From Ruania suaedae (lineage in GTDB: Bacteria; Actinomycetota; Actinomycetes; Actinomycetales; Beutenbergiaceae), in assembly GCF_021049265.1 (NCBI RefSeq), contig NZ_CP088018.1, forward strand, positions 62,001-126,000: DNA of 64,000 bases. Direction: 5' to 3'. The notes below the pieces were generated by a model. That model ran no database searches. It was not told the DNA's origin and saw nothing but the letters and a program-made list of their open reading frames with translations. Below are positions 34,603 through 43,150 of this stretch, one piece after another. The position numbers and the translations under genes are program-made. The number at the start of each line of letters is the position of its first letter. The stretch's first letter is position 1.

Positions 34603-35437
34603 GGCTCCGGTGTCCGCGCGGATCGCCGCGCTGGCGCCCTCGCTGCAGCCGAGCGAACGGCGCGTGGTCGATGCCATCGCCGCCGACCTCGCCGCTGCGG
34701 TGGAGTGCACCGCGCAGGAGATCGCGGACCGGGTCGGGGTGGGCCGGGCCTCGGTCATCCGTACCGCGCAGAGCCTCGGATACGACGGCTACCCCCAGCT
34801 CCGGGTGGCGCTGGCTCGCGAGGTGGCCCTCGCCCCGGCCCCCGAGCCCCCCGACGACTCCCCGATGGGGAGTCTGCGCGCCGCGGTCGACCGCTTCGCC
34901 CGCACACTGCCCCAGCTGACGGCGGCCCTCACCCCCGCGGACGTGGAACGGTTCGTCGAGGCTGTCGACGAGGCTCCCCGGGCGGTGCTCGTGGCCGCCG
35001 GGCTCTCCGCGCCGCTGGGGCTGAGCATGGCGATGCGGCTCAGCGCCGCCGGCCGGCCGGCCGAGTACCTGCCGGACACGCTCTCCCAGCTGATCGCCGC
35101 CCGCAGCCTGGAACCAGGCTCGGTGTGTCTGGTGATCTCCGGGTCCGGAGCGAACCAGCCGAGCCTCGATGCCGCCGCTGCCGCGCACGAGGCCGGGGCG
35201 CAGGTGCTCGTGCTGACGTCCTTCGCGCGGGCACCGATCGTCGAGCACGCAGACATCGCCCTGGTGATCCCCGCCGTCAGTGAATCCTTCTCCGACGAGC
35301 TCGTGCACACCTCCCGTGCCGCGCTCGCGCTCGTGATCGAGGCGCTGGTGGAGCAGGTGGTGACACGGCGGGGCACCCGTGGCCGGGAGGCGCGAGATGC
35401 GGCTCTGCGGCTGATCGGTGGACGGCTGCGGGAGTAG
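34574..35437 (+). CDS. RpiR/MurR-family transcriptional regulator (HTH plus SIS)
   Basis: A 287-residue regulator. HTH_6 domain at about 14-85 (PSERRVVDAIAADL, TAQEIADRVGVGRASVIRTAQSLGYDGYPQL) and a SIS sugar-phosphate-sensing domain at about 125-260 (AAGLSAPLG, VISGSGANQPSLDAAAAAHEAGAQVLVLTS). It starts at GTG 34574, inside the end of phnE2. SIS domains bind phosphosugars, so the pairing with a PhnCDE-type importer suggests the transported or derived ligand is a sugar phosphate, phosphonate sugar or polyol phosphate. It ends nine bases before convergent rlmC. Confidence 0.9.
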   Translation: MAVTWTGPAEAPVSARIAALAPSLQPSERRVVDAIAADLAAAVECTAQEIADRVGVGRASVIRTAQSLGYDGYPQLRVALAREVALAPAPEPPDDSPMGSLRAAVDRFARTLPQLTAALTPADVERFVEAVDEAPRAVLVAAGLSAPLGLSMAMRLSAAGRPAEYLPDTLSQLIAARSLEPGSVCLVISGSGANQPSLDAAAAAHEAGAQVLVLTSFARAPIVEHADIALVIPAVSESFSDELVHTSRAALALVIEALVEQVVTRRGTRGREARDAALRLIGGRLRE

Positions 35438-35446
35438 GGCCGGCGC

Positions 35447-36559
35447 TCAGCGTTCGGCCAGCACCAGCGTCTCGAAGTGCTCGGTGTGGGGGAACATGTC
35501 CAGCACCTGGGCGCGTACCGGGCGCAGCGAGGGCATCGCCGCCAGGTCTCCGGCGAGGGAGTCGACGTTGCAGCTGGAGTAGAGGACGTGCCGGACTCCG
35601 GACGCTTCCAGCCAGCGGGTCAGATCACCGATCCCGCGGCGGGGCGGGTTGACCACGACGAGGTCGGGCGCCTGGGCGGCGTCGCGCGCGAACGCGCCCG
35701 CGTCCGCCGTCTCGAACCGCACGTGGGCCAGCCTGGACCGGGCGGCGCTCGCGGTGGCGGCCGCCACCGCCTCAGCGCTGGCTTCGACCCCGATGACGTC
35801 CGTTCCCGGCCGGGCCAGGTGCATGGCGAAGCCACCCACCCCGCAGTACAGGTCCCACGCGCTGCGGTAGTCCAGGTCCGCAGTCCACGCGGCTGCGGTC
35901 CGGTACAGCGCTGCGGCGATCCCGGTGCTGGTCTGGAAGAAGCCCTGCGGCCGCAGTCCGAGCTCGACCGGCCCGATCCGCATCGGCAGGAACGCCTGGT
36001 CGGTGAGCAGGATCTCCTCGGCGCCCTCCACCACGGCGCTGTGGGTGGGGTGGAGGTTGACCGAGGCCACGCGCAGCCCGGGCAGCCGCGCGGTCAACCA
36101 GCCCAGGTGCTTGCGGATCCGGGGCACGGACTCGGTCGAGCGCAGCACGAACCGCACCAGCAGTTCGCCGTCCGGGGAGACCGTGGCCAGCACATACTTC
36201 AGCTCACCACGGCGGGTGGTGACGTCGTAGGGCACGAGCCGGGCGCGGGTGGCGAACTCTGCGAGCACCGGCAGCGAGGCCTCGAGCGCGGGCTCGTGCA
36301 GCGGGCACTCGCGCAGGTCCTGGACCCCGCCGCCGGGCACGAGGATCCCCAGGCGCGGGTCCTCGACCGTCCCGCCGGCCACCATCTTGGCCTTGTTCCG
36401 GAACCCGGACTCCGCCGAGGCGAGCGGGGCCTCCCACGCCGGCCCCTCGCCCAGTGCTGCCCGGGCGCGCTCGTGCTTGGCCGCGAGCTGGGCCCGGTAC
36501 GGAGTCCGGATGATCGTGCAGGAGCGGCATCGCCCGGCGTCGAAGTAGTCGCACTGCAC
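35447..36559 (-). CDS. rlmC: 23S rRNA (uracil-C5)-methyltransferase RlmC type
   Basis: A 370-residue iron-sulfur RNA methyltransferase of the RlmC/RumB type, methylating a uridine in 23S rRNA. Cys3, Cys11, Cys14 and Cys85 (DLREC) match the [4Fe-4S] ligands; SAM motif DLYCGVGGFAMHLA, NPPRRG and the catalytic Cys330 in SSCNVDSL are intact. GTG 36559 is the start and is preceded by TATCCT seven bases away, so the message looks leaderless. The gene is monocistronic and diverges from the ABC operon at 36769. Confidence 0.92.
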   Translation of the reverse strand: MQCDYFDAGRCRSCTIIRTPYRAQLAAKHERARAALGEGPAWEAPLASAESGFRNKAKMVAGGTVEDPRLGILVPGGGVQDLRECPLHEPALEASLPVLAEFATRARLVPYDVTTRRGELKYVLATVSPDGELLVRFVLRSTESVPRIRKHLGWLTARLPGLRVASVNLHPTHSAVVEGAEEILLTDQAFLPMRIGPVELGLRPQGFFQTSTGIAAALYRTAAAWTADLDYRSAWDLYCGVGGFAMHLARPGTDVIGVEASAEAVAAATASAARSRLAHVRFETADAGAFARDAAQAPDLVVVNPPRRGIGDLTRWLEASGVRHVLYSSCNVDSLAGDLAAMPSLRPVRAQVLDMFPHTEHFETLVLAER

Positions 36560-36566
36560 CTCAGTG

Positions 36567-36572
36567 AGGATA
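36567..36572 (-). promoter_or_regulatory. rlmC: -10 box TATCCT of leaderless rlmC
   Basis: On the minus strand TATCCT ends seven bases before GTG 36559, the same arrangement as the other leaderless genes in the window. No -35 is apparent. Confidence 0.45.
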
Positions 36573-36627
36573 CGGGGCCAGAGTCACGCGCCCCGGCGCG
36601 GGGTTCCGCGCCGACGCCAGGCAGGGG

Positions 36628-36656
36628 TTGACCGTGCCCTACGGCTGCCGTACGTT
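36628..36656 (+). promoter_or_regulatory. Sigma70-type promoter of ABC/GH141 operon
   Basis: TTGACC (36628-36633) and TACGTT (36651-36656) are separated by exactly 17 bases. Transcription should start near 36663, within the operator-like palindrome that follows, leaving a leader of about 105 bases before ATG 36769. Confidence 0.7.
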
Positions 36657-36660
36657 GGCC

Positions 36661-36674
36661 GGAACACGTTTTCC
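36661..36674 (+). promoter_or_regulatory. LacI-type operator, GGAACACGTTTTCC
   Basis: This 14-base site is palindromic except for one pair, has the central CG typical of LacI operators and covers the expected transcription start of the promoter at 36628. It matches the perfect palindrome at 44251-44264 at 12 of 14 positions, so one regulator probably reads both. Confidence 0.6.
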
Positions 36675-36768
36675 AGGGCAAGGTAGCTCGCTCCTCATCG
36701 GAGTCGGACGTCGAACTATCGGCGCCGAACAATTGCTGCAAAGCCGCAGATCGCGAGGATTGGGACAG

Positions 36769-37791
36769 ATGGGACTTCCGACGATGGCACGGGCGGGCAA
36801 ACGCAATCCTGCCCGTTCGCCTCACCGGACGCGTCGTCCGAGCTCGGGCACGTCGCCCCGACGCCGGCTGGCGCGTCGGGAGCGGATCGCTGTGGCCGTC
36901 CGGCGCGACTGGATGCTCTGGCTCTTCGCGTTGCCCGGCATGACGCTCATCCTGCTGTTCCAGTACATGCCACTGGCGAACAACGTGATCGCCTTCCAGG
37001 ACTACCTTCCCTTCCTAGGGATCGCCGGTTCACCGTGGGTAGCTTTCGACAACTTCTCGGTGATCACCTCAGGGGACCCGGCGTTCGTGAACGCTCTCAC
37101 GAACACCCTCCTGATCACCCTGGTGCAGACGGTCTTCGTCTTCCCGGCGCCGATCGCGATGGCCCTGCTGCTCAACTCACTGGTCTCCGAGCGGATCAAA
37201 CGGTCGATCCAGTCGGTGCTCTACCTGCCGCACTTCCTTTCCTGGGTGATTGTGGTCTCGGTGTTCCAGCAGGTCCTCGGCGGCTCCGGGATGATCAACA
37301 ACTTCCTGCGTTCGCGGGGCTTCGACGCCCTCGACATCATCGGTAACCCGGACGCCTTCCTAGCGCTGATCACCTCGCAGGTGATCTGGAAGGACACCGG
37401 GTGGGCGACGATCCTCTTCCTCGCGGTGCTGGCCGGTATCCCGTCCGAGCTCTATGAGGCATCCTCGCTCGACGGTGCCGGCCGGATGCGGCAGATGTGG
37501 CACGTCACGTTGCCCGGTCTGCGAGCGATCATCATCCTGCTGCTGATCCTGCGCCTGGGTGACGCCCTCACGGTGGGATTCGAGCAGATCATCCTGCTGC
37601 AGCCGGCCGTGGGCCGGGACGTCTCCGAGGTGCTTGACACCTACGTCTACAACTACGGCGTTCTCGGCGGGAACTGGGGCGTCTCAGCCGCCGTCGGGCT
37701 GGTCAAGGGTGTTGTCGGGGTCGTCCTGGTGCTCGGCGCCAACAAGCTCGCCCATATCTTCGGCGAGGAAGGGGTGTACCGCCGTGGCTAG
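36769..37791 (+). CDS. ABC sugar importer, permease (LplB/YteP type)
   Basis: A membrane subunit of about 340 residues for a complex oligosaccharide importer. A basic Arg/Pro-rich N-terminus of about 40 residues precedes the first segment (WMLWLFALPGMTLILLFQYMPL); the EAA loop is ELYEASSLDGAGRMRQM. ATG 36769 has GAGGA nine bases upstream; ATG 36784 is an alternative. It is first in the operon permease-permease-binding protein-GH141-like and sits behind a strong promoter and operator. No ATPase gene is present. Confidence 0.9.
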   Translation: MGLPTMARAGKRNPARSPHRTRRPSSGTSPRRRLARRERIAVAVRRDWMLWLFALPGMTLILLFQYMPLANNVIAFQDYLPFLGIAGSPWVAFDNFSVITSGDPAFVNALTNTLLITLVQTVFVFPAPIAMALLLNSLVSERIKRSIQSVLYLPHFLSWVIVVSVFQQVLGGSGMINNFLRSRGFDALDIIGNPDAFLALITSQVIWKDTGWATILFLAVLAGIPSELYEASSLDGAGRMRQMWHVTLPGLRAIIILLLILRLGDALTVGFEQIILLQPAVGRDVSEVLDTYVYNYGVLGGNWGVSAAVGLVKGVVGVVLVLGANKLAHIFGEEGVYRRG

Positions 37792-38689
37792 AACCGCTAC
37801 GCGAGCACGTATGGTCGATGGCCAGTACCGCCCGCACCCCGGCATCCGTGCCCTCAAGGCCGTCGTCCTGACCATCGCCTGTGCCCTCGTCATCGCACCC
37901 TTCGTGGCCATCGTCGCCACCTCGTTGGCGGATCAGCAGCAGATCGCCCGCGCCGGCGGGATGGTGCTCTGGCCGGAGACGGCCTCGGTGAGCGCCTACA
38001 CCGCGATCCTGTCCGGCGGCGTCATCACACGGGCCGCGATGGTCTCGGTCGGTGTGACCGTGGTGGGGACGTCGCTGTCACTGTTCGTGAGCACCCTGCT
38101 GGCCTACGCGCTCTCGCGGCCGTACATGGCAGGCCGCGGCGTCATGCTCTGGCTGCTGCTGGCCTCACTGCTGTTCACCCCGGGGATGATCCCGACCTAT
38201 CTGACCGTCAAACAGCTCGGGCTGATCGACTCCTGGTGGGCGCTGATCCTGCCGATGGCGGTCTCGGCGTTCAACGTCATCGTGATCCGTGCGTTCTTCC
38301 AGAACGTGCCGGGCGAATTGATCGACTCCGCCCGGATCGACGGCGCCAACGAATGGATGGTCTTCAGCAAGATCTGCATCCCGCTGTCCAAGGCCGTGCT
38401 CGCGGTGGTCGGGCTGTTCTACGCGGTCGGCTACTGGAACAACTTCTTCAACGCGTTGCTCTATCTCAACGACTCCTCGATGTGGCCGCTGCAGCTCGTG
38501 CTGCGCACCTACGTCATCAACGGGTCAGCGCTCTCGAGCGACGAGCTCGGCTCTCCGACGGAGATGCCGCCGGGAGATGCCATCCAGATGGCGATCCTCG
38601 TCATCTCGATCGTCCCCATCCTCTGCGTCTACCCCTTCCTGCAGAAGCACTTCGCCAAAGGCGTGCTCACCGGCGCGGTCAAAGGCTGA
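37784..38689 (+). CDS. ABC sugar importer, permease (LplC/YtcP type)
   Basis: A 301-residue second permease. GTG 37784 lies inside the end of the previous gene with GAGGAAGGGG upstream; ATG 37811 lacks such a site. Six segments, EAA loop ELIDSARIDGANEWMVF, and the family C-terminus QKHFAKGVLTGAVKG are present. The last outside loop (ALSSDELGSPTEMPPGD) occupies the position where the paralogue at 53208 has a Gly/Ser run. Confidence 0.92.
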   Translation: MARTATRARMVDGQYRPHPGIRALKAVVLTIACALVIAPFVAIVATSLADQQQIARAGGMVLWPETASVSAYTAILSGGVITRAAMVSVGVTVVGTSLSLFVSTLLAYALSRPYMAGRGVMLWLLLASLLFTPGMIPTYLTVKQLGLIDSWWALILPMAVSAFNVIVIRAFFQNVPGELIDSARIDGANEWMVFSKICIPLSKAVLAVVGLFYAVGYWNNFFNALLYLNDSSMWPLQLVLRTYVINGSALSSDELGSPTEMPPGDAIQMAILVISIVPILCVYPFLQKHFAKGVLTGAVKG

Positions 38690-38715
38690 CCGCACCACCC
38701 CATTGGAGGATCCAC

Positions 38716-40341
38716 ATGAACCTGTCCCGTCGAAACCTGTTGCGCTTCGGTGCGCTCACGGGTGCTGCCGTGGCCGCCCCATCGCTTGCCGGCTGCCGCA
38801 CCCAGGGAACTGCCGGACCCGCCGACCCGGGCGCTGCTGCGGCCGACGTGCTGCCCACCTTTCAGCAGTACACCGGGGTCACCGCGGACGTCCCTGGCGA
38901 GCCCGGGCGCTACAGCGACCTGTTCTACCGTTACCCCGAGCCGGTCAAGGCCATCAGTGAGGTCCCGGGGGACGGCGGCGACGTCACCTGTCTCACGGTG
39001 GCCTCGGTGGCTCCGCCGCCGCTGGAGTCCAACCCGTTCTGGCAGGCGTTCAACGAGCGACTGGGCATCAACTACGTCCCCACCCTGACGCCCTCGCCGG
39101 ACTATCCCTCGAAGTTCGCCACCATGACCGCCGGCGACGAGCTGCCGGACCTGTTCACCATCGTCGTGGACCAGACCGCAGCCCTCGATCAACTGCTCGC
39201 AGCGAAGGCTGCCGACCTCACCGACCACCTCGCCGGTGACGCGATCCTCGACTACCCCTTCCTCGCGAACCTGCCCACCATCTCCTGGCAGGAGACGATC
39301 TTCGGCGGCCGCATCCGGGCGATCCCGATCGTCCGCGGGTACATGACCTCGTTGATGATGTACTCCCGCAAGGATCTTCTGGCCGAGCAGGGCATCACCG
39401 AGGAGCCGGGATCGTTCGAGGAGTGGTACGCCGCGCTGGAGGAGATGAATGCTCCCTCGGCCAACACCTGGGCCCTGGCCTCCATCCCGACCGACTTCGT
39501 GCGCCAGATGCTGCGACTGCCGAACAAGTGGTACCTGGACGGTGACCGGATCGTCACCGCCTATGCCGCCGAGGGCCAGGAGGAGGCACTGGAGTCGATG
39601 CGCCGCATCGTCGAGGCCGGCATGGTCAACCCCGACGCCGCCACGGCCAGCGAGAGCGATCAGCGGGCGTGGTTCCAGAACGGCTCCGCCTCCTACGGGT
39701 GGTGGACGATGAGTTCCTATCCGGCGCTGGCCGTGGACCCCACGGGCGAGCAGGACGCCTACATCGGTGACGGCGTCCCCGTTCCCGGCTACGAATCGGG
39801 CACCGGGACGCCATTCCTCGGGGAACCGAACGTCACCCTCACCGGCTTCAACGCCGCCTCGGCGGAGCGGATCGAGACGCTGCTGTCCATCGCCAACTAT
39901 CTCGCTGCGCCGTACGGCACCGAGGAGTACCTCTTCCGCAAGTACGGCCTCGAGGGTGAGCACTTCACGATGACCGACGGCGAGATCACCCAGGACCAGG
40001 ACCGCGGTGGCGAACGCGGGATCGGTCATAACTACATCTGCGACAGCCCCTGGGTCATCGCCGCCACACCCGAGACCCGGGATGCGATGCAGCGGTGGCA
40101 GGACTTCGAGAAGGTCTTCACCGAGGAGTTCGCGCTCGATCCGACCACTGGTCTGTATTCCTCCACGGCTTCGCGGAGCCTCGCCTCGCTCAATCAGACG
40201 ATGAGGGCGCTCGAGCTCGACATCGTGCTCGGGCGGCAGCCCGTCTCCGCCTGGGCCGAGGGCGTGGAGAAGTTCCGCGCCGACGGCGGCACCCTGATCG
40301 AGGACGAGCTCACCCAGTCCTACGCCGAGGCGAACGCCTAG
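38716..40341 (+). CDS. ABC sugar importer, large binding lipoprotein (LplA/YtcQ type)
   Basis: A 541-residue extracellular solute-binding protein. Tat motif SRRNLLRF and lipobox LAGC (Cys27) at the N-terminus show export as a folded lipoprotein; TTGGAGGA precedes ATG 38716. Size and sequence (WQAFNERLGINYVPTL, YSRKDLLAEQGI, WYAALEEMNA) fit the large LplA-type proteins that serve complex plant or algal oligosaccharides. It follows its two permeases and precedes a secreted GH141-like enzyme, which likely produces its ligand. Confidence 0.9.
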   Translation: MNLSRRNLLRFGALTGAAVAAPSLAGCRTQGTAGPADPGAAAADVLPTFQQYTGVTADVPGEPGRYSDLFYRYPEPVKAISEVPGDGGDVTCLTVASVAPPPLESNPFWQAFNERLGINYVPTLTPSPDYPSKFATMTAGDELPDLFTIVVDQTAALDQLLAAKAADLTDHLAGDAILDYPFLANLPTISWQETIFGGRIRAIPIVRGYMTSLMMYSRKDLLAEQGITEEPGSFEEWYAALEEMNAPSANTWALASIPTDFVRQMLRLPNKWYLDGDRIVTAYAAEGQEEALESMRRIVEAGMVNPDAATASESDQRAWFQNGSASYGWWTMSSYPALAVDPTGEQDAYIGDGVPVPGYESGTGTPFLGEPNVTLTGFNAASAERIETLLSIANYLAAPYGTEEYLFRKYGLEGEHFTMTDGEITQDQDRGGERGIGHNYICDSPWVIAATPETRDAMQRWQDFEKVFTEEFALDPTTGLYSSTASRSLASLNQTMRALELDIVLGRQPVSAWAEGVEKFRADGGTLIEDELTQSYAEANA

Positions 40342-40348
40342 CGAACGC

Positions 40349-40379
40349 CGGCCCCCGCTGCGGGAGCGGGCGGGGGCCG
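40349..40379 (+). terminator. 10-bp stem-loop after binding-protein gene
   Basis: Arms 40349-40358 (CGGCCCCCGC) and 40370-40379 pair perfectly around an 11-base loop, beginning eight bases after the stop. With no T-run and the GH141-like gene 87 bases downstream, it may protect the upstream mRNA or reduce read-through. Confidence 0.5.
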
Positions 40380-40466
40380 TGCCGGCCGGCAACAGCCGCC
40401 TTCCACCGCCGCACACCGCGGCACCCGCCCCGTCGAAGACCCGGTGACATCAACGAGGAGACACCC

Positions 40467-43094
40467 ATGCCCATCGACTCACGCCTACTGAGCACGCTCA
40501 CCCGCCGCCACCTCCTGACCGGGATGGCCGCCGTCGGCCTGGGGGTCGGCGCAGGAGTGGCAGCCCCACCCGCCACGGCGACTGCCTCCCCCCTGCGCCG
40601 GCCGGAGTTCGGCCGCGACATCTTCGTCGACCCCGTGCGGGGCGACGACAGCTGGTCGGGAACACATCCGCAGCGCCGCGGTCGCAGCCACAACGGTCCG
40701 GTCGCGACGCTCGCCGAGGCGTTGAGGCTCGTTCGCACGCGTGACCATGCCGGAGCCGACGCTCTCGTGTGGCTGCGCGGTGGCGAGCACAGGCTCGAGG
40801 CGACTCTCGATGTCGACGCGGGCGCCGCCGTCGGGACTCTCACCCTCGCCTCCTACCCGGGCGAGCGGGCCACGATCACCGGATCTCGCGTGCTCTCGGG
40901 GTGGGAGGAGGTGCAGCACGAAGGCCGGCGTGCCTGGCGGACCCAGGTGCCGGAGGTCGACGGCGAGCCCTGGTACTTCCGTCAACTCTACGTCGATGGT
41001 GCGCGCCGCCGCCGCCCGCGGCTTCCCAAGGCGGTCAACGCGGTGGTCGAGGACCACGAGGCGGTCTCGGATCTGGACACGCAGTTCTACCACTTCGACC
41101 CGGCCACCGAGGCGGGCACGGGAGCGCGGACCTTCGTCTATCGCGAGGGCGACATCGACCCGGCGTGGTCGCGTCAGCAGGACATCGACGTCGTCTGCAT
41201 GCGTGAGTGGTTCGACGAACGCGCACCGCTGGAGTCCGTCGACGGCGCCGCGCGGGAGGCGACGGTGGAGTTCCGGCCGTATCACACCAAGACCTGGCAG
41301 GGACGCATCTACTACCTTGAGAACGTCTTCGAGGCACTGACCGAACCCGGGGAGTGGTACCTGGACCGGGGCACCGGCACCGTGACCTACCTGCCCCACG
41401 AGCACGAGGAGCTCGCCGAGGTCGAGATCTCGGCACCGTCGGTGCGGCAACTGCTCCGGATCGCCGGTGCGCCGGACGCGCAGATCTCCGGTGTCCGCCT
41501 GCGCGACCTCGAGCTGCGACACACCGATTGGGACTACTGGCGGATGACCTCGTGGATGAGCGGCCAGTCGGGTTGTCACACGGTGGGTGCGGTGGATGTG
41601 ATCCACGCCCGTGACATCGAGATCACCGGCTGCACGGTCAGCACGGTCGGGGAGTTCGGCATCACCATCGGGGAGGACTGCCAGGACGTGACCGTCGCGG
41701 GCAACCGTGTCACCGAGACCGGATCCGGGGGCATCAAGATCGCCAGTTGGCTCAGCAGGCCCGAGATCGACGAGCTGGCCACCGGTGGCAACCGCATCGT
41801 CGACAACGAGATCGACCACACCGGCAAGGTGTTCCACCTCGGCGCCGGCATCCTCGCGATGGACGTCTTCGACACCGAGATCGCCCACAACCACGTGCAC
41901 GACACCTTCTACACGGCCGTCTCGGTCGGCTGGCGATGGAGCTTCACCGAGTCCGGTATCGGGGGAAACCTCGTGCAGTACAACTACATCCACGACATCG
42001 CCAAGGGCATGCTCTCCGACCTGGCCGGGATCTACACGCTCGGCCGCCAGCCCGGCTCGATGGTGCGCAACAACCTGATCCACGACGTGCGCGCCAAGAG
42101 CTACCCGTCCTCGGGGATCTACGCGGACGAGGGCAGTAGCCTGATCACCTACGAGCACAACCTCGTCCACGGCTGCGGCACCGGCTTCTGTGCTCCCAAC
42201 CAGAGCGCCGGCAACACGGTCCGCAACAACATCTTCGCCGACTACTACCAGTTCGGCGTCGGCGGTGGTTTGAACGAGACCGCGGGCCTGTCCGACGTCA
42301 CGATCGACGTCAGTCGGAACATCGTGGCCTCCGCCGGTGTACCGGTCTTCTTCGGCGGGCGTGGCTTCGACCCTGACGCCACCAAGGTCCGGAGCGAGAA
42401 CAACCTGATCTGGGACTACACCACCGATCTCGAGGACACCGGCGTGGCCACCCCGGGCGGCGACGCGGTCTCGATCATCGACGCCGAGGGCGTGCCGGTG
42501 CCCGGCGCGCGGGCATGGGTGACCTTGACCGATGTCGAGCCCGACGCCTATGCCTTCAGCTCGCTGGAGCAGCCCGTCACCCTGGCCGCCGAGAGCGTCT
42601 ACCACCTGGTCATGCACGTGACCTCGCTCGGCAACTACTGGCACAACCCCTCGCCGGTGACCACCACCGACGCCGCCACTGTGCTCGGGGACGTCTACCG
42701 GTCGAATGCGGACGGGTCGTATCGCACCGGTGCCACCCCGGGCAGCTTCGGCCCCGTCACGCTGCGCTATCTCAGCAATGGCGTGGAGACCGACCTCGTG
42801 ACGGCGGCTGAGACCAGCGGGTCGCTGCTGCGCAACGACTATTCCGGCCAGCTGGGAATGACGATTCGCACCGGCCAGGAGCCGATGACCGTCACCGCGC
42901 TGGGCCGATGGCGCGCCGGGAAGAACTGGTGGGGCCTGTGGCAGGACGCCGAGCTCGACACCGACTCGGTGATCGCCGATCCGCTCTTCACCGACCGGGC
43001 CACGGCCGACTACCGTCTGAGCGCCCAGTCGCCGGCATGGTCCGCTCCGGTGTCGTTCGAGCCGATTGACGTCTCCGGTGTGGGTCCGCGGTGA
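40467..43094 (+). CDS. Tat-exported right-handed beta-helix protein, GH141-like
   Basis: An 875-residue secreted polysaccharide-active candidate. Tat motif TRRHLLTG and hydrophobic stretch at 12-36; GAGGAG precedes ATG 40467. The part from IFVDPVRGDDSWSG to GSRVLSGWEEV resembles GH141 (fucosidase/xylanase) N-termini; residues about 330-640 form parallel beta-helix coils rich in Asn/His (NRIVDNEIDHTG, NHVHDTFYTA, NLIHDVRAKSYPSSGIYADEG). An additional module (about 670-790) of unknown family separates the helix from the final NWWGLWQDAELD segment. The catalytic residues cannot be assigned. It ends the importer operon, so its product is probably taken up by that system. Confidence 0.75.
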   Translation: MPIDSRLLSTLTRRHLLTGMAAVGLGVGAGVAAPPATATASPLRRPEFGRDIFVDPVRGDDSWSGTHPQRRGRSHNGPVATLAEALRLVRTRDHAGADALVWLRGGEHRLEATLDVDAGAAVGTLTLASYPGERATITGSRVLSGWEEVQHEGRRAWRTQVPEVDGEPWYFRQLYVDGARRRRPRLPKAVNAVVEDHEAVSDLDTQFYHFDPATEAGTGARTFVYREGDIDPAWSRQQDIDVVCMREWFDERAPLESVDGAAREATVEFRPYHTKTWQGRIYYLENVFEALTEPGEWYLDRGTGTVTYLPHEHEELAEVEISAPSVRQLLRIAGAPDAQISGVRLRDLELRHTDWDYWRMTSWMSGQSGCHTVGAVDVIHARDIEITGCTVSTVGEFGITIGEDCQDVTVAGNRVTETGSGGIKIASWLSRPEIDELATGGNRIVDNEIDHTGKVFHLGAGILAMDVFDTEIAHNHVHDTFYTAVSVGWRWSFTESGIGGNLVQYNYIHDIAKGMLSDLAGIYTLGRQPGSMVRNNLIHDVRAKSYPSSGIYADEGSSLITYEHNLVHGCGTGFCAPNQSAGNTVRNNIFADYYQFGVGGGLNETAGLSDVTIDVSRNIVASAGVPVFFGGRGFDPDATKVRSENNLIWDYTTDLEDTGVATPGGDAVSIIDAEGVPVPGARAWVTLTDVEPDAYAFSSLEQPVTLAAESVYHLVMHVTSLGNYWHNPSPVTTTDAATVLGDVYRSNADGSYRTGATPGSFGPVTLRYLSNGVETDLVTAAETSGSLLRNDYSGQLGMTIRTGQEPMTVTALGRWRAGKNWWGLWQDAELDTDSVIADPLFTDRATADYRLSAQSPAWSAPVSFEPIDVSGVGPR

Positions 43095-43138
43095 GAGTCG
43101 GACGCACGCGCGCCCTCCGCTGCTGTTGCGAGCCGTCG

Positions 43139-43144
43139 TAATGT
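43139..43144 (+). promoter_or_regulatory. -10 box TAATGT of leaderless LacI gene
   Basis: TAATGT ends six bases before ATG 43151; there is no ribosome-binding site between them. Confidence 0.55.
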
Positions 43145-43150
43145 GGGCGC

